Source: an uncultured Gammaproteobacteria bacterium (GTDB lineage Bacteria > Pseudomonadota > Gammaproteobacteria > Arenicellales > JAANXG01). From it: a DNA stretch of 64,000 nucleotides. A program made the translations under genes and the position numbers. Each line of letters opens with the position of its first letter. Position 1 is the first letter of the stretch. The stretch spans positions 1 through 64,000 of the forward strand of contig CAMYKK010000002.1 in assembly GCA_947258975.1 (NCBI GenBank). The letters run 5' to 3'. This document shows, piece after piece, positions 26,471 through 36,830 of the stretch. The notes beneath the pieces are model-generated. The model searched no databases. It was not told the origin of the DNA and was given only the letters and a program-made list of their open reading frames with translations.

Positions 26471-27949
26471 TCATAGCAGCACCACATCGTATTCTTCCTG
26501 GTGATAGGTGGCCTCGACCTGCAGGTGGACCGGTTTGTTTATGAAATCCTGTAAGTCTGCCAGAGTTGTCGCCTCCTCGTCGAGCAACATATCAGTTACG
26601 ATTTGGGAGCCAATGATCAGAAACTCTTTGGCATCGAATTGCCGCACTTCGCGTAATATCTCGCGAAAGATCTCATAACAAATCGTCTGCGGCGTTTTCT
26701 GAACCCCGCGTCCATCGCATACGTTGCACGGCTCACACAAGGTTCTTTCGAGACTCTCGCGCGTGCGTTTTCGCGTGACCTCAACCAATCCCAGTGGCGA
26801 CATGTGGGTGACAAAAGTCTTGATTCGATCGCGGGCAAGCGCTTTCTCGAGCGCACGCATGACCTGGCGCCGGTGTTCAGGATCCTTCATATCAATAAAA
26901 TCGATAATGATAATCCCGCCGATATTTCGCAAGCGCAACTGCCTCGCAATAACCTGCGCCGCCTCCAAGTTGGTCTTAAAGAGTGTTTCTTCCAGATTGC
27001 GCCGACCGATATAGGCGCCAGTATTCACATCGATGGTGGTCATGGCTTCCGTACGATCAATCACCAGATGACCACCCGATTTAACCGAGACCTTGCGATC
27101 CAAGGCACGTTTGATTTCATCTTCCACGGAATACAAATCAAATATCGGCCGCTCACCCGGATAGTACTCAATCCGGCTCGCGACTTCCGGTATTAGCTCC
27201 TTTGCGAAGTTGATCGCCTTCGCATAGGTTTCCCGGGAATCTATACGAACTTTCTCAACGTCGCTGCGCACTATGTCGCGCATGGTACGCATCGCCAGCG
27301 GTATGTCTTCGTGTATTAATCCGGGGGCTGGTATGGTTTCGATACTTCGTTGAATACGCTGCCACACCTTTTGCAGGAAATTGACATCAAGCCGCAATTC
27401 TTCTTCAGCGGCGGATTCCGCTGCGGTGCGCACGATCACCCCACCTGCTTGCATCTCTTGTTTGAAGATCTGCGCAACAGTCTGCCGTAACCGCTCGCGG
27501 TCCTCAGGATCCTCAATCTTTTGCGACACGCCGAAGTGCTGGCCATAGGGCATGAACACCAAGAATCGCGCGGGGATACTAATTTGTGTCGTCAAGCGCG
27601 CACCCTTGGATCCGAGCGGATCCTTCAGTACTTGAACCACGATCTCCTGGCCATCCGCCAACAGACTGTGAATGGATTCGTTGCGCCTCGATTCGAGGTC
27701 GCCGTCGTGATTGTCATCATTGCGGCGAGTGATGTCCGTAGCATGCAAAAAAGCGGTGCGCTCCAAGCCAATGTCGATGAACGCTGCCTGCATCCCGGGT
27801 AATACGCGTACTACGCGACCCTTGTAGATATTTCCCACGATCCCGCGGTATTTGACACGCTCGATCTGCACCTCTTGCAGGACGCCGTTTTCCACCGTCG
27901 CAACACGAGTCTCCTGCGGCGTGACATTGATCAATACTTCTTCACTCAT
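26471..27949 (-). CDS. rng: ribonuclease G
   Basis: RNase E/G family endoribonuclease acting on 16S rRNA 5' ends and mRNA. The N-terminal S1 domain has GNIYKGRVVRVLPGMQAAFIDIG (about 37-60). The catalytic DNase-I-like part has TIDVNTGAYIG and IIDFIDMKDPEHR with the metal-binding Asp residues, and the Zn-link Cys are in CEPCNVCDGRG. 492 aa fits RNase G, not the longer RNase E. The start overlaps maf by 4 bases. Confidence 0.97.
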   Translation of the reverse strand: MSEEVLINVTPQETRVATVENGVLQEVQIERVKYRGIVGNIYKGRVVRVLPGMQAAFIDIGLERTAFLHATDITRRNDDNHDGDLESRRNESIHSLLADGQEIVVQVLKDPLGSKGARLTTQISIPARFLVFMPYGQHFGVSQKIEDPEDRERLRQTVAQIFKQEMQAGGVIVRTAAESAAEEELRLDVNFLQKVWQRIQRSIETIPAPGLIHEDIPLAMRTMRDIVRSDVEKVRIDSRETYAKAINFAKELIPEVASRIEYYPGERPIFDLYSVEDEIKRALDRKVSVKSGGHLVIDRTEAMTTIDVNTGAYIGRRNLEETLFKTNLEAAQVIARQLRLRNIGGIIIIDFIDMKDPEHRRQVMRALEKALARDRIKTFVTHMSPLGLVEVTRKRTRESLERTLCEPCNVCDGRGVQKTPQTICYEIFREILREVRQFDAKEFLIIGSQIVTDMLLDEEATTLADLQDFINKPVHLQVEATYHQEEYDVVLL

Positions 27950-28572
27950 ATCCAGTCGATACCGGCGCGGACCAATAATGCACGTAGTTCAAACATAGGT
28001 AATCCCACCACGCCAGTGTAACTGCCCTGTAGATGCTCGACAAAACCACTTGCCAGACCTTGTATGGCATAGGCCCCAGCCTTGTCCAAAGGCTCTGATG
28101 TGCGGCAATAGCGGATAATCTCATCATCGTTCAAGGTCTTGAATTTGACCCGGCTGCGGCTGACGGCACCCAGGGAATCAACGCCTTGTTGCATCACCAC
28201 CGCGGTCAGCACTTCGTGCGGCCGCCCGGACAGCCGCCGCAGCATCTGTGCGGCATGCTCACGATGACGGGGTTTACCGAGCACCTGCCCGCCGATTACA
28301 ACGCACGTGTCCGCCGCGATCACCGGGTGAATCACGCGATTTTGACGTACCAATCGCGCCGCGACATGCTGCGCTTTTTCCGTGGCGAGCCGCTGGACGA
28401 ACTGCTCCGGAGGTTCACCGGCACGGTGGGTTTCGTCAATGTCGGCGGTGATCGTCTCAAACCGCAGGCCCACTGATTGCAGCAACTCGCGACGGCGCGG
28501 CGAAGCAGACGCTAGATATACTTGCACCTCGGTTGATGAATCGGATTCGCGCGGTTGTTCTAGTTTACCCAT
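27946..28572 (-). CDS. Maf family nucleotide pyrophosphatase
   Basis: House-cleaning enzyme of the YhdE type (dTTP/UTP and modified pyrimidine triphosphates). The family motif is YLASASPRRRELLQSVG (residues about 19-35), with IAADTCVVIGGQVLGKP in the middle. ATG 28572 gives 208 aa, with about 17 extra residues before the conserved start. It sits between rlmH and rng as in many gammaproteobacteria. Confidence 0.94.
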   Translation of the reverse strand: MGKLEQPRESDSSTEVQVYLASASPRRRELLQSVGLRFETITADIDETHRAGEPPEQFVQRLATEKAQHVAARLVRQNRVIHPVIAADTCVVIGGQVLGKPRHREHAAQMLRRLSGRPHEVLTAVVMQQGVDSLGAVSRSRVKFKTLNDDEIIRYCRTSEPLDKAGAYAIQGLASGFVEHLQGSYTGVVGLPMFELRALLVRAGIDWI

Positions 28573-28605
28573 GGAGTGGTATGGGAGGCACGCCCATTTG
28601 CCCGC

Positions 28606-29085
28606 TCAGTTTGCGTGCCCCCTGTGATAAGGAAGGTTGTTGATGATACTCCATGCCCGGTACAGTTGCTCGGCGACGATGACACGAACCAGCGGGTGGG
28701 CAAAGGTGAGCGCGGACAACGACCATTTGTCGTCCATTTGCTCGAGACATGCCGGGGCCAGGCCGTCCGGCCCGCCGATCAACAAGGCGACGTCACGTCC
28801 CTCTCCCATCCATTGCTGCAATCGGTGCGCCAATTGTTCGGTGGATAATTCACGTCCGGAACGTTCCAAGCCAACACGGCGGCAGTGTTTGGGAACCGCG
28901 GACAGTAAGGCACTGGATTCGCGCGCTCTCAGCCGCGATGGATCGGACGACTTGGTCCTTTTTTGACTGGCCACCTCAACGAGCTGTAATCGGCATTGCC
29001 GGGGAAATCGTGCCGCGTACTCGCGGTACGCACTATCTACCCACGGTGGCATGCGGTTGCCCACCGCAACCATATGAATCTTCAT
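28606..29085 (-). CDS. rlmH: 23S rRNA pseudouridine1915 N3-methyltransferase RlmH
   Basis: SPOUT methyltransferase of the large ribosomal subunit. Shows MKIHMVAVGNRMPPWVDSAYREYA at the start and the cofactor knot LLIGGPDGL, with a C-terminal LPYHRGHAN. 159 aa is the normal length. Ten bases after rsfS, in the conserved rsfS-rlmH pair. Confidence 0.97.
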   Translation of the reverse strand: MKIHMVAVGNRMPPWVDSAYREYAARFPRQCRLQLVEVASQKRTKSSDPSRLRARESSALLSAVPKHCRRVGLERSGRELSTEQLAHRLQQWMGEGRDVALLIGGPDGLAPACLEQMDDKWSLSALTFAHPLVRVIVAEQLYRAWSIINNLPYHRGHAN

Positions 29086-29094
29086 GCGGCCTGC

Positions 29095-29460
29095 TTATTC
29101 GTTGTGTTGCTCTCTTTGGGCAAGGACCATTTGCCTGACGTGGTCGCCCCACAATCCCTCCAGATCATAAAACGAGCGATCCTCCGGGTGCATCACATGC
29201 ACCACAACATCACCAAAATCCAACAGTATCCAGGTGCTTTTGTCCATGCCTTCCACCCCCAGCGGGCGTATCTTGCGCTCGCGAAGCGCATCTAACACCT
29301 TATTGGCAATGGCTTTCACATGCCGATTTGAAGAGCCACTGGAGATGACCATGTAATCGGTGATGTCCGTCAGTTCACGCACATCCATCAACTGGATATC
29401 AATAGCCTTCATGTCTTCCAGCGTCGCTATCGCAATGTTTTTGATCTGTTCAGACTGCAT
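29095..29460 (-). CDS. rsfS: ribosome silencing factor RsfS
   Basis: Binds ribosomal protein uL14 and blocks subunit joining in poor growth conditions. Contains ALEDMKAIDIQLMDVRELTDITDYMVI and SSGSSNRHVKAIA, the DUF143 core. ATG 29460 (MQSEQI) overlaps the end of nadD by 11 bases; the frame continues upstream inside nadD and those starts are unlikely. 121 aa. Confidence 0.95.
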   Translation of the reverse strand: MQSEQIKNIAIATLEDMKAIDIQLMDVRELTDITDYMVISSGSSNRHVKAIANKVLDALRERKIRPLGVEGMDKSTWILLDFGDVVVHVMHPEDRSFYDLEGLWGDHVRQMVLAQREQHNE

Positions 29461-30109
29461 GTTCGTGTCTTGAGTTCGCGGCGCATCCATATAATCCGTG
29501 CTGTTGTATATAGGCCCACACCGCATCGGGAACATCGGCAGACGCATTCTCGTGCGCCCCGATCTTTTCCCTGATCGATGATGCCGAAACATCAATCAGC
29601 GGCGTATTACTGACATAGATCCGCCCCGCCGAGACGCGCTCGAGTTCGCAAACATCGATGCTCAACGCGTCCCGGTACCACGCGTCAGCGACATACGCTA
29701 CCGACGAGCCGGGTCTTGGCAAAACAATTAGATGTGTCAGCGCCAAGATCTGCTGCCAACAAAACCACGTATCCAACTTCAAAAACGCATCGGCCCCGAG
29801 CAACAGGGCCAGGGGTTGCTGCGGTAGTTCCGCGCGCAATGATCGCAATGTCCACACTGTGTACGAAGGACCGCGGCGTTGCTGTTCCCGATCGTCCACC
29901 ACGAATCCGGCTTCGTTCTCAACCGCCAGGCGCAGCATCTGCGTGCGATCATCGACCGGAGCCACCGGGGCAACGCGATGCGGTGGCCGTGCGCTGAGCA
30001 CGAATCGCACGTGATCCAGTCCCAAGGTGGTGTAAACGTGGCGGGCGGTTTCCAAGTGCCCGCAATGTATCGGATCAAAGGTCCCACCAAAGATCCCAAT
30101 GATCCTCAA
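29450..30109 (-). CDS. nadD: nicotinate-nucleotide adenylyltransferase NadD
   Basis: Adenylylates nicotinate mononucleotide in NAD synthesis. GIFGGTFDPIHCGHLE carries the HXGH motif (residues about 5-20) and SASSIREKI is the second signature (ISSTXXR type). The start codon is TTG with GGAG close upstream; no ATG fits. 219 aa. Overlaps rsfS at its 3' end. Confidence 0.95.
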   Translation of the reverse strand: MRIIGIFGGTFDPIHCGHLETARHVYTTLGLDHVRFVLSARPPHRVAPVAPVDDRTQMLRLAVENEAGFVVDDREQQRRGPSYTVWTLRSLRAELPQQPLALLLGADAFLKLDTWFCWQQILALTHLIVLPRPGSSVAYVADAWYRDALSIDVCELERVSAGRIYVSNTPLIDVSASSIREKIGAHENASADVPDAVWAYIQQHGLYGCAANSRHEHAV

Positions 30110-30160
30110 TCTCCGACCCCGTTCAATGCGTCATCATCCAGGCGCATAAGCCGTTTCAAT

Positions 30161-31438
30161 TTACTTGCGTATATGACCGTCTCCCACGACGATAAATTTT
30201 TGTGAGGTCAATCCTTCCAGGCCCACCGGTCCGCGCGCGTGCAGCTTATCGGTGCTGATGCCAATCTCCGCGCCAAGGCCGTACTCAAAGCCATCTGCAA
30301 ACCGCGTCGAGGCATTGACCATCACCGAACTCGAATCGACCGCGGTCAGGAAACGGCGCGCCTTGACAATATTGTCGGTAATAATCGCGTCAGTGTGTTG
30401 TGATCCATAGCGATGTATGTGATCGATCGCCGCGTCTAGATCAGTCACTACGCGAATTGACAGTATCGGCGCCAGGTATTCGGTGCTCCAATCCTCCTCA
30501 CTCGCAGAGCTTGCCTCGGGAATGATTTGCGTGGTGCGCGCACAACCGCGCAGCTCTACACCGGCGTCAAGGAACATCGGGGCCAGCACACCCAACACGG
30601 ATTTCGCCACCGGCTCGGCGACCAGCAAGGTCTCCATGGTATTGCACGTACCGTACCGTTGAGTCTTGGCGTTAAAGGCGACGGCTACCGCCTTGTCGAA
30701 ATCAGCATCCTCGTCCACGAACACGTGGCACACACCGTGCAGGTGCTTGATCACCGGAATCGCCGATTCCCGGCTTATGCGTTCAATTAATCCCTTCCCA
30801 CCGCGAGGGATGATCACGTCGACGAATTCGGGCATGCGCAATAACGCTCCCACTGCATCTCGATCGGTGATCTCCACGACTTGCACCGCATCACCGGGAA
30901 ATTCATTTTCCGCCAGCGCATGCGCGATGCACTCGGCGATAGCCAGGTTGGAATGTATGGCCTCCGAACCGCCGCGCAAAATCGCGGCATTTCCCGATTT
31001 CAAGCACAGCCCGGCAGCATCGGCCGTCACGTTGGGGCGCGACTCGTAGACAATGCCGATCACACCCAACGGTACGCGCATTCGGCCCACCTGAATACCC
31101 GAGGGCCGATAGTTCATCTCCGACACCGACCCCACCGGATCAGGCAGGGCAACAATCTGCCGCAAGCCCTCGGCCATGGCGGATATCCGCTCATCGGTGA
31201 GTTCGAGTCGGTCCAGCAGCGCGCTGTCCAAACCACGTCCCCGGCCAACCTCCATATCCTGGTGATTGGCGCCCGCCAAGGTCTCACGGCTGTGCTCGAT
31301 GTGATCAGCGATCGCCAGCAGCGCAGCGTTCTTGGCGCCGGCATCGGCGCTCGCCATGTACCGCGCCGCTTCGCGGGCGCGCTGACCCAACCCCCGCATG
31401 TAGGCGGCTAAATCATGTTCTGGTCGTACTTGGGACAT
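30161..31438 (-). CDS. proA: gamma-glutamyl phosphate reductase
   Basis: Second step of proline synthesis, giving glutamate semialdehyde. Aldehyde-dehydrogenase fold with the catalytic Cys in [14 protein letters not shown] (about 290), [18 protein letters not shown] near 120 and [13 protein letters not shown] near 220. ATG 31438 (MSQVRPEHD) was chosen over GTG 31456. 425 aa. It is placed between holA and nadD, the usual gammaproteobacterial order; no proB is in the window. Confidence 0.96.
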   Translation of the reverse strand: MSQVRPEHDLAAYMRGLGQRAREAARYMASADAGAKNAALLAIADHIEHSRETLAGANHQDMEVGRGRGLDSALLDRLELTDERISAMAEGLRQIVALPDPVGSVSEMNYRPSGIQVGRMRVPLGVIGIVYESRPNVTADAAGLCLKSGNAAILRGGSEAIHSNLAIAECIAHALAENEFPGDAVQVVEITDRDAVGALLRMPEFVDVIIPRGGKGLIERISRESAIPVIKHLHGVCHVFVDEDADFDKAVAVAFNAKTQRYGTCNTMETLLVAEPVAKSVLGVLAPMFLDAGVELRGCARTTQIIPEASSASEEDWSTEYLAPILSIRVVTDLDAAIDHIHRYGSQHTDAIITDNIVKARRFLTAVDSSSVMVNASTRFADGFEYGLGAEIGISTDKLHARGPVGLEGLTSQKFIVVGDGHIRK

Positions 31439-31471
31439 GGGCTTCAACCTATTCACTGCTCCGAACCCGAT

Positions 31472-32497
31472 TCACTGTGCCGCGGTCACGGTTTTCACAC
31501 CACAAAGGGTCAGACAAATACGCTCCAGCGCCAACCAAACGTCGCCCCCCGCCCAACCCTTGGCGATGCGGTCTACGCGACCGGCGTCCTGTAACAGATC
31601 CCACCAACCGGACACATCCACACGTTCAAGCGCCGCGGTGACGATGGCGCCGCGCCGCGCCCATACATTATAATCCCGAAACAGCTGCGCGCGGGGGGTC
31701 CCGCGCGCCAATCCCGCCGCGACCCGCGCCAAGACGCGGATTTCACGGGTCAGGGCCCAGTTCACCAACACCGGCTCGGTGCCGTCCGCGCGCAGCGAAT
31801 CCAGCATGCGCAGCGCCTTGGGGGGGTTACCAGCCAGACAGACATCCACCAACGCGTACACATCGAATCGGGCCTGATCGCCGATGCTCGCCATGATCTG
31901 ATCCGCCGACACCCGACCGTCCACGCGCAGCAAAACAAGTTTGTCGATCTCTTGTGCCGCGGCCAACAGATTGCCTTCCAGGTAATGGTTCAGTAGTTGA
32001 ACGGCTTCGCTGTCTGCATGCAAGCCGCGCGACGCAAGCCGGGTGCGGATCCAGCCCGGAAACCGATCGGCACCGATCGCTTTGTGTTCAATGATCACGC
32101 CGCACTTGTCGATGGCTTTTACCCACCGGCTCTGTTTGACCCGCGCTTCCAATCGACCGGCGATGATGAGCAACCCAGTATCAGCGGGCGGCCGTGCGCA
32201 AAAATCGGCAATGGCGCCCGCACCAGGCTCTCCAGGACGGCCGGAAGGCAACCGCAGTTCCAACAGTTTGCGGCTGGAAAACAGCGATAAAGACTGCGAA
32301 TGTTCGTGGATTTGATTCCAATTGAAACCGGGTTCCACAGACATGCGGATCCGCTCATCATAGCCATTCTTCAGGGCAGCCTGGCGTATCGTGTCGCAGG
32401 ATTCCTCAACCAACAGCGGTTCGTCACCGTGCAGCAACAACACGGCGGGCAAATCCCTTGCCACGCGTTTCGCAAGTTGGTCAGCAGCGATTCGCAA
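31472..32497 (-). CDS. holA: DNA polymerase III subunit delta
   Basis: Clamp-loader subunit that opens the beta clamp. N-terminal AAA+-like domain with AVLLLHGDEPLLVEES (about 19-34), and LLELRLPSGRPGEPG and PPKALRMLDSL later. The only plausible start is TTG 32497 (reads MRIAADQL). 341 aa, normal. Follows lptE by 40 bases. Confidence 0.93.
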   Translation of the reverse strand: MRIAADQLAKRVARDLPAVLLLHGDEPLLVEESCDTIRQAALKNGYDERIRMSVEPGFNWNQIHEHSQSLSLFSSRKLLELRLPSGRPGEPGAGAIADFCARPPADTGLLIIAGRLEARVKQSRWVKAIDKCGVIIEHKAIGADRFPGWIRTRLASRGLHADSEAVQLLNHYLEGNLLAAAQEIDKLVLLRVDGRVSADQIMASIGDQARFDVYALVDVCLAGNPPKALRMLDSLRADGTEPVLVNWALTREIRVLARVAAGLARGTPRAQLFRDYNVWARRGAIVTAALERVDVSGWWDLLQDAGRVDRIAKGWAGGDVWLALERICLTLCGVKTVTAAQ

Positions 32498-32537
32498 CGC
32501 GATATGGGAGTGATAACGGCGGTGCCACGACGAATCC

Positions 32538-33083
32538 CTAGGCCGGACGACCGGACTCCGCTTTCAGCGGGCGGCCGAAAGCGGCGTTCCGTAGCGGCGT
32601 GGTGCGGCTGGCGATGGTCGCTAACTGGCGAAGGATGCGTTGCGTCATATCCCGGACCATGTCCTCACGCAGCACGCGTTCTTCGTTTTCCGTCTGCAAC
32701 AACTGGTTGCTGTCGAAATTGAAGTCGCGCTCCAGCCGCAGCGGCCTCGATTTCCGGAGTTCCGCACCGTCTCGACCGGTAACCGTGTACGTGACGCTGT
32801 ATATCAGCCGGTAACCGTTGACCTTCCCCCGTGTATCCAGGGTGCGCACCTGCCGCTCATAGGTAATATCGTGCAATTTGAGCACTGATTTGGCCGCCGC
32901 ACCGCCGACCACCGTCGCCCCGGCGCCCTCCAAGGCCTCAATCATCTCCTGCCGCAGGCCGCTGTCGCCGCTCTCCACCGCAATCACCAACAAGGATTCC
33001 GGGAGCGGTATGTTCCCGCGTAAATGAAATCCGCATCCGCTGATTAGAATGCCGGCGATTAACGAGATGGCGAGAAAACGCAT
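32538..33083 (-). CDS. lptE: LPS assembly lipoprotein LptE
   Basis: Outer-membrane plug of the LptD lipopolysaccharide translocon. Lipoprotein signal ending GILISGCGFHLRG (Cys about 17), followed by the CGFHLRG signature. ATG 33083 or 33089 are equally possible. About 181 aa. It lies between leuS and holA, the standard location. Confidence 0.94.
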   Translation of the reverse strand: MRFLAISLIAGILISGCGFHLRGNIPLPESLLVIAVESGDSGLRQEMIEALEGAGATVVGGAAAKSVLKLHDITYERQVRTLDTRGKVNGYRLIYSVTYTVTGRDGAELRKSRPLRLERDFNFDSNQLLQTENEERVLREDMVRDMTQRILRQLATIASRTTPLRNAAFGRPLKAESGRPA

Positions 33084-33147
33084 AAGCATAAATCGATACC
33101 GAATTGTCAGTTTGAGTGATGTGGGGAGATTATAAACGGCTTGGCGT

Positions 33148-35625
33148 TTAGCTCACCACCATATTCACCAATTTACCCGGCACCACGATCATTTTTTTGA
33201 TGGGCTTATCCCCCACGTGGCGCCGGACCTTGTCGTTAGCGAGCGCAGCCTCTCGGATCGTGTCCCGGGTCGCATCCAGCGCCACCTCGATGCGTCCGCG
33301 TAATTTGCCGTTGACCTGCACCACCAGTTGCACGGTATCTCGGAGCAAGGCGGTCTCGTCGACCTGCGGCCAGGGGGCATCGATGAGAGGGTCCGCATCA
33401 CCAAACCCCCGCCACAGCTCATGCGTAATATGGGGCACAATGGGCGCCAACACCTTTACCAGGATCATCAGCGCTTCACGGAGCACCGCTTCGGCGTCGG
33501 GATTGTCTTCGGCCCAGGCAAATCGATCCACCGCATTGGTCAGCTCCATGCAAGCCGCCACGACGGTATTGTATTGGTAACGCTCATAATCGTTTTGCGC
33601 CCTGGCCAGCATCTTATGGGTCTGTGCCCGCAGCTCCCGCAACGCCGGATCGGTGATTTCGGCGAGATCGATGTCGGGCGAAGTTGATCTCGCTACCACG
33701 TTGCGGTGTCTGTAGAACAAACCCCACAGCCGTCGCAGATAACGATACGAGCCGGCCACCGCATCATCGCTCCATTCCAAGGACTGATCGGGTGGTGACG
33801 CGAACATTATGAACAAACGCACCGTATCCGCCCCATACCGATCGATCATATCCTGGGGATCAACCGTGTTGCCCTTGGACTTGGACATCTTGGTGCCGTC
33901 TTTTAACACCATACCCTGCGTGAGCAGCCTGGTGAACGGCTCATCCGTAGTCACCAAGCCTACGTCGCGCATCAGTTTATGAAAAAAACGCGCGTAGAGC
34001 AGATGCAGCACCGCGTGCTCTATGCCGCCCACATATTGATCCACCGGCAACCAGTAGTCCGCTCTTTCATCCAGCATCGCCTGGTCATTGTCCGGACAAC
34101 AGAAGCGTGCATAGTACCAGGAGGATTCGAAGAATGTATCGAAGGTGTCGGTCTCACGCACAGCCGGTCCGTCGTCTCCAGGACAGCGGGTCTGATAAAA
34201 ATCCGGCATCTTCTTAATCGGCGATCCGACTCCCTGGAAATCCACATCCTCGGGCAGTACGACCGGGAGCTGGTCGGCGGGCACTGGAACCGCCGCGCCG
34301 CTTGCGTCGGGACAATTCACAATTGGAATCGGACACCCCCAGTATCGCTGCCGCGACACGCCCCAATCCCGCAAACGATAGTTCACCTTGCGGGCGCCCT
34401 TGTTATGCTGGGTGAGATAGCCGGCGATGGCGTCGAACGCCTGGACAGACGAAAGTCCGTCAAACGGACCGGAATTCCTCAACACGCCATATTCCTCATA
34501 CGCACCGGCCCCGATGTCGAGCTTCGAGCCGTCGCTTGGATAGATTACCGGGGCAATGGGCAACTGGTATTTGCGGGCAAATTCCCAATCACGTTGATCA
34601 TGGCCGGGCACCGCCATCACCGCCCCGGTGCCATAACCCATGAGCACGAAGTTAGCGACCCAGATCGGCACCGGTTGACCGGAAATCGGATGGATCGCGT
34701 TGCGCCCAAGGGGCATACCTTTTTTTTCTATGGTCTCGATGTCGGCTTCCGACGTGCTCGTTCGACGACACTCCTGAATGAACCCGGCAAGTGCCGGGTC
34801 GTTTTCGGCAGCCGCCAACGCCAGCTGGTGTTCGGCGGCGACCGCCATGTAAGTCACCCCCATGATGGTATCCGGCCGGGTGGTGAATATGCGCATACTT
34901 TCCGCAACACCCTCCACGCCGAAATCGGCCTCCACACCCTCGGACCGGCCGATCCAGTTCCGCTGCATGGTGCGTACGGCTTCCGGCCAACCTTTCAGCT
35001 TATCGATATCGCTGAGCAACTCCTCCGCATAGTCGGTGATCTTGACGAACCACTGTGGAATTTCGCGGCGCTCGACTATCGCTCCGGAACGCCACCCCCT
35101 GCCGTTGATCACCTGTTCGTTGGCCAGAACTGTCTGATCCACCGGGTCCCAGTTGACCTCGGCCTTTTTCTTGTAGACCAAGCCTTTTTTGAACAGCTCG
35201 GTGAAAAACCACTGCTCCCATCGGTAGTATTCAGGCTTGCACGTCGCCAGCTCCCGGTCCCAATCGTAACCGTACCCCAAACGTCTGAGCTGGGAGCGCA
35301 TGGCGCCTATGTTCGCATAGGTCCACCGCGCTGGAGGGACTTTGTTCTCTATCGCCGCATTCTCCGCGGGCAGTCCAAAGGCGTCCCATCCCATCGGCTG
35401 TAAGACGTTCTTGCCGCGCATGCGTTGATAGCGGCTGATAACGTCGCCGATCGTGTAATTGCGCACATGTCCCATATGCAGCCTTCCGGACGGGTACGGG
35501 AACATGGACAAACAGTAGAATTTTTCGCGGCGCGGGTCCTCGGTGGCGCGGAAACTGTGGTTATGCTCCCAAAACGCCTGCACCGAACGCTCAATCTCGC
35601 CGGGCTCGTAGTGCTCATCAATCAT
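33148..35625 (-). CDS. leuS: leucyl-tRNA synthetase
   Basis: Class I synthetase. HIGH motif [15 protein letters not shown] (about 40-55), editing domain in the middle ([15 protein letters not shown]), KMSKS motif [14 protein letters not shown] (about 580) and anticodon domain to the end. ATG 35625 ([12 protein letters not shown]) matches the family; the 12 extra codons to 35661 are probably not used. 825 aa against 860 in E. coli. Confidence 0.98.
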   Translation of the reverse strand: MIDEHYEPGEIERSVQAFWEHNHSFRATEDPRREKFYCLSMFPYPSGRLHMGHVRNYTIGDVISRYQRMRGKNVLQPMGWDAFGLPAENAAIENKVPPARWTYANIGAMRSQLRRLGYGYDWDRELATCKPEYYRWEQWFFTELFKKGLVYKKKAEVNWDPVDQTVLANEQVINGRGWRSGAIVERREIPQWFVKITDYAEELLSDIDKLKGWPEAVRTMQRNWIGRSEGVEADFGVEGVAESMRIFTTRPDTIMGVTYMAVAAEHQLALAAAENDPALAGFIQECRRTSTSEADIETIEKKGMPLGRNAIHPISGQPVPIWVANFVLMGYGTGAVMAVPGHDQRDWEFARKYQLPIAPVIYPSDGSKLDIGAGAYEEYGVLRNSGPFDGLSSVQAFDAIAGYLTQHNKGARKVNYRLRDWGVSRQRYWGCPIPIVNCPDASGAAVPVPADQLPVVLPEDVDFQGVGSPIKKMPDFYQTRCPGDDGPAVRETDTFDTFFESSWYYARFCCPDNDQAMLDERADYWLPVDQYVGGIEHAVLHLLYARFFHKLMRDVGLVTTDEPFTRLLTQGMVLKDGTKMSKSKGNTVDPQDMIDRYGADTVRLFIMFASPPDQSLEWSDDAVAGSYRYLRRLWGLFYRHRNVVARSTSPDIDLAEITDPALRELRAQTHKMLARAQNDYERYQYNTVVAACMELTNAVDRFAWAEDNPDAEAVLREALMILVKVLAPIVPHITHELWRGFGDADPLIDAPWPQVDETALLRDTVQLVVQVNGKLRGRIEVALDATRDTIREAALANDKVRRHVGDKPIKKMIVVPGKLVNMVVS

Positions 35626-35679
35626 GGCGGCGTATTGTAGCGGCTCAAGCGTCCTCATCAACTCCTAAAGCGATAGGCC

Positions 35680-35708
35680 TTCATGTCCAACGCACATGGG
35701 ACTAGAAT
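35680..35708 (+). promoter_or_regulatory. possible sigma70 promoter for the DUF4124 gene
   Basis: TAGAAT (35703-35708) matches five of six -10 positions and TTCATG (35680-35685) is a weak -35 at 17-bp spacing, 33 bases before the GTG at 35742. It is the only candidate in this divergent spacer. Confidence 0.3.
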
Positions 35709-35741
35709 ACACGGCATCCACCACCGTGAGGGCGGCACATC

Positions 35742-36116
35742 GTGCGCCACTTGGCATCGCTGCTGTGCCTGGCAGCTTTTTGTACCGGCTCAACACCGGC
35801 CCACGCGCTGAAGCTGTATAAGCTGACGCAACCGGACGGCTCGGTAATGTACCAAACCGACCCGCCGAAAAAAGATTCCGCCGCACGGATCGAGGAAAAA
35901 GTGATCAACCCCAACGCCAATGTCGTGCCCATTGAACAATTCCCCATGGACGGCGGCTACACGGTCCCTGAGGGCCCCGCAGGATCTGTCCAACCCGTTG
36001 GACCGGCGGCCAGATCCAAGGTGACGCCCGCACTCGGGGATGATGCCGGGAAGGCCGCGCTGCCACCGGAGGCACCGGCACCAGCAACCCCGCGGGCGCC
36101 GGCGGATGGTAGGTAA
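35742..36116 (+). CDS. DUF4124 domain exported protein
   Basis: 124 aa from GTG 35742. Signal peptide of about 22 residues (MRHLASLLCLAAFCTGSTPAHA), then the DUF4124 motif LYKLTQPDGSVMYQTDPPK, and a long Pro/Ala-rich tail from about 85. Family members are periplasmic and of unknown function. Divergent from leuS and followed at 28 bases by a GST gene on the same strand. Confidence 0.8.
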   Translation: MRHLASLLCLAAFCTGSTPAHALKLYKLTQPDGSVMYQTDPPKKDSAARIEEKVINPNANVVPIEQFPMDGGYTVPEGPAGSVQPVGPAARSKVTPALGDDAGKAALPPEAPAPATPRAPADGR

Positions 36117-36143
36117 ATTCCCTTGTGTGCGCTCGCAGGCAGC

Positions 36144-36815
36144 ATGATTGAACTCTACACCGCGGCGACACCCAATGGTTACAAGGTCTCAATTCTGCTG
36201 GAGGAAACCAGCCTGCCGTACACATTCCATCATGTACGACTCGAGGAGAAAGAACAGAAGCAGGATTGGTATCTGAAACTGAATCCCAATGGGAGGATCC
36301 CGACGATCGTCGACGGCAACAATGACGGCTTCGTCGTGTTCGAATCCGGGGCAATTTTGATCTATTTGGCCGAAATGACCGGCCGGTTCTTACCCCCTGA
36401 CGCCGATCGCCGCTCCCAGGTAATACAGTGGCTGATGTTTCAGGTCGCCGGTCTCGGCCCCATGCAGGGACAGGCACATGTGTTTTACCGCTACGCGCCG
36501 CAGCGGATTCCGTATGCGATCCGACGCTACCAGCAGGAAACGTTACGCCTGTATCAGGTCCTGGACCGCCGGCTCAAAGATCATGAATACCTGGTGGACG
36601 ACATCTCCATTGCAGATTTTTCGACCTATCCCTGGGTGCGCAGCTACAGATGGGCGGGCGTATCCATCGACGACTTGGAACACCTGCAACGCTGGCTGAG
36701 TCTCATGCGGGCGCGCCCGGCAGTGCAGCGCGGGCTCGACGTGCCGGTCCCGCGCGAACAGATAAAAACCCGGACCGCCGATGAGAGAGCGCAGTTGGGA
36801 CGGAGCATCATCTAG
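36144..36815 (+). CDS. glutathione S-transferase family protein
   Basis: Nu-class-like GST (YfcG/YghU group). Thioredoxin-like domain starts [21 protein letters not shown] with the TPNG motif, [11 protein letters not shown], and [17 protein letters not shown] for glutathione binding. The C-terminal helical domain contains [14 protein letters not shown] 36144 was chosen; the upstream codon at 36123 only adds a few residues. 223 aa. The TAG stop is part of a short palindrome shared with the convergent gene. Confidence 0.9.
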   Translation: MIELYTAATPNGYKVSILLEETSLPYTFHHVRLEEKEQKQDWYLKLNPNGRIPTIVDGNNDGFVVFESGAILIYLAEMTGRFLPPDADRRSQVIQWLMFQVAGLGPMQGQAHVFYRYAPQRIPYAIRRYQQETLRLYQVLDRRLKDHEYLVDDISIADFSTYPWVRSYRWAGVSIDDLEHLQRWLSLMRARPAVQRGLDVPVPREQIKTRTADERAQLGRSII

Positions 36816-36830
36816 CCCGCAGGCGGGTTA
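36813..36830. terminator. palindrome holding both convergent stop codons
   Basis: TAGCCCGCAGGCGGGTTA: the first three bases are the TAG of the GST gene and the last three, read on the minus strand, are the TAA of the TPR gene. The arms can pair as CCCGC/GCGGG. No T run follows, so terminator function is only inferred from the position. Confidence 0.35.

Noticed and set aside
30111-30120. CTCCGACCCC next to the nadD start, half of the REP core
   Set aside because: Ten bases without the second arm may be chance, and read on the minus strand it doubles as the ribosome-site region.
33979-35403. 474-codon plus-strand open frame
   Set aside because: It lies entirely inside leuS on the other strand; long antisense frames are expected at this base composition and it has no recognisable motif.
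35634-35661. TTGATG/TACAAT promoter-like pair on the minus strand for leuS
   Set aside because: It would put the transcript start within two bases of the leuS ATG, leaving no leader.
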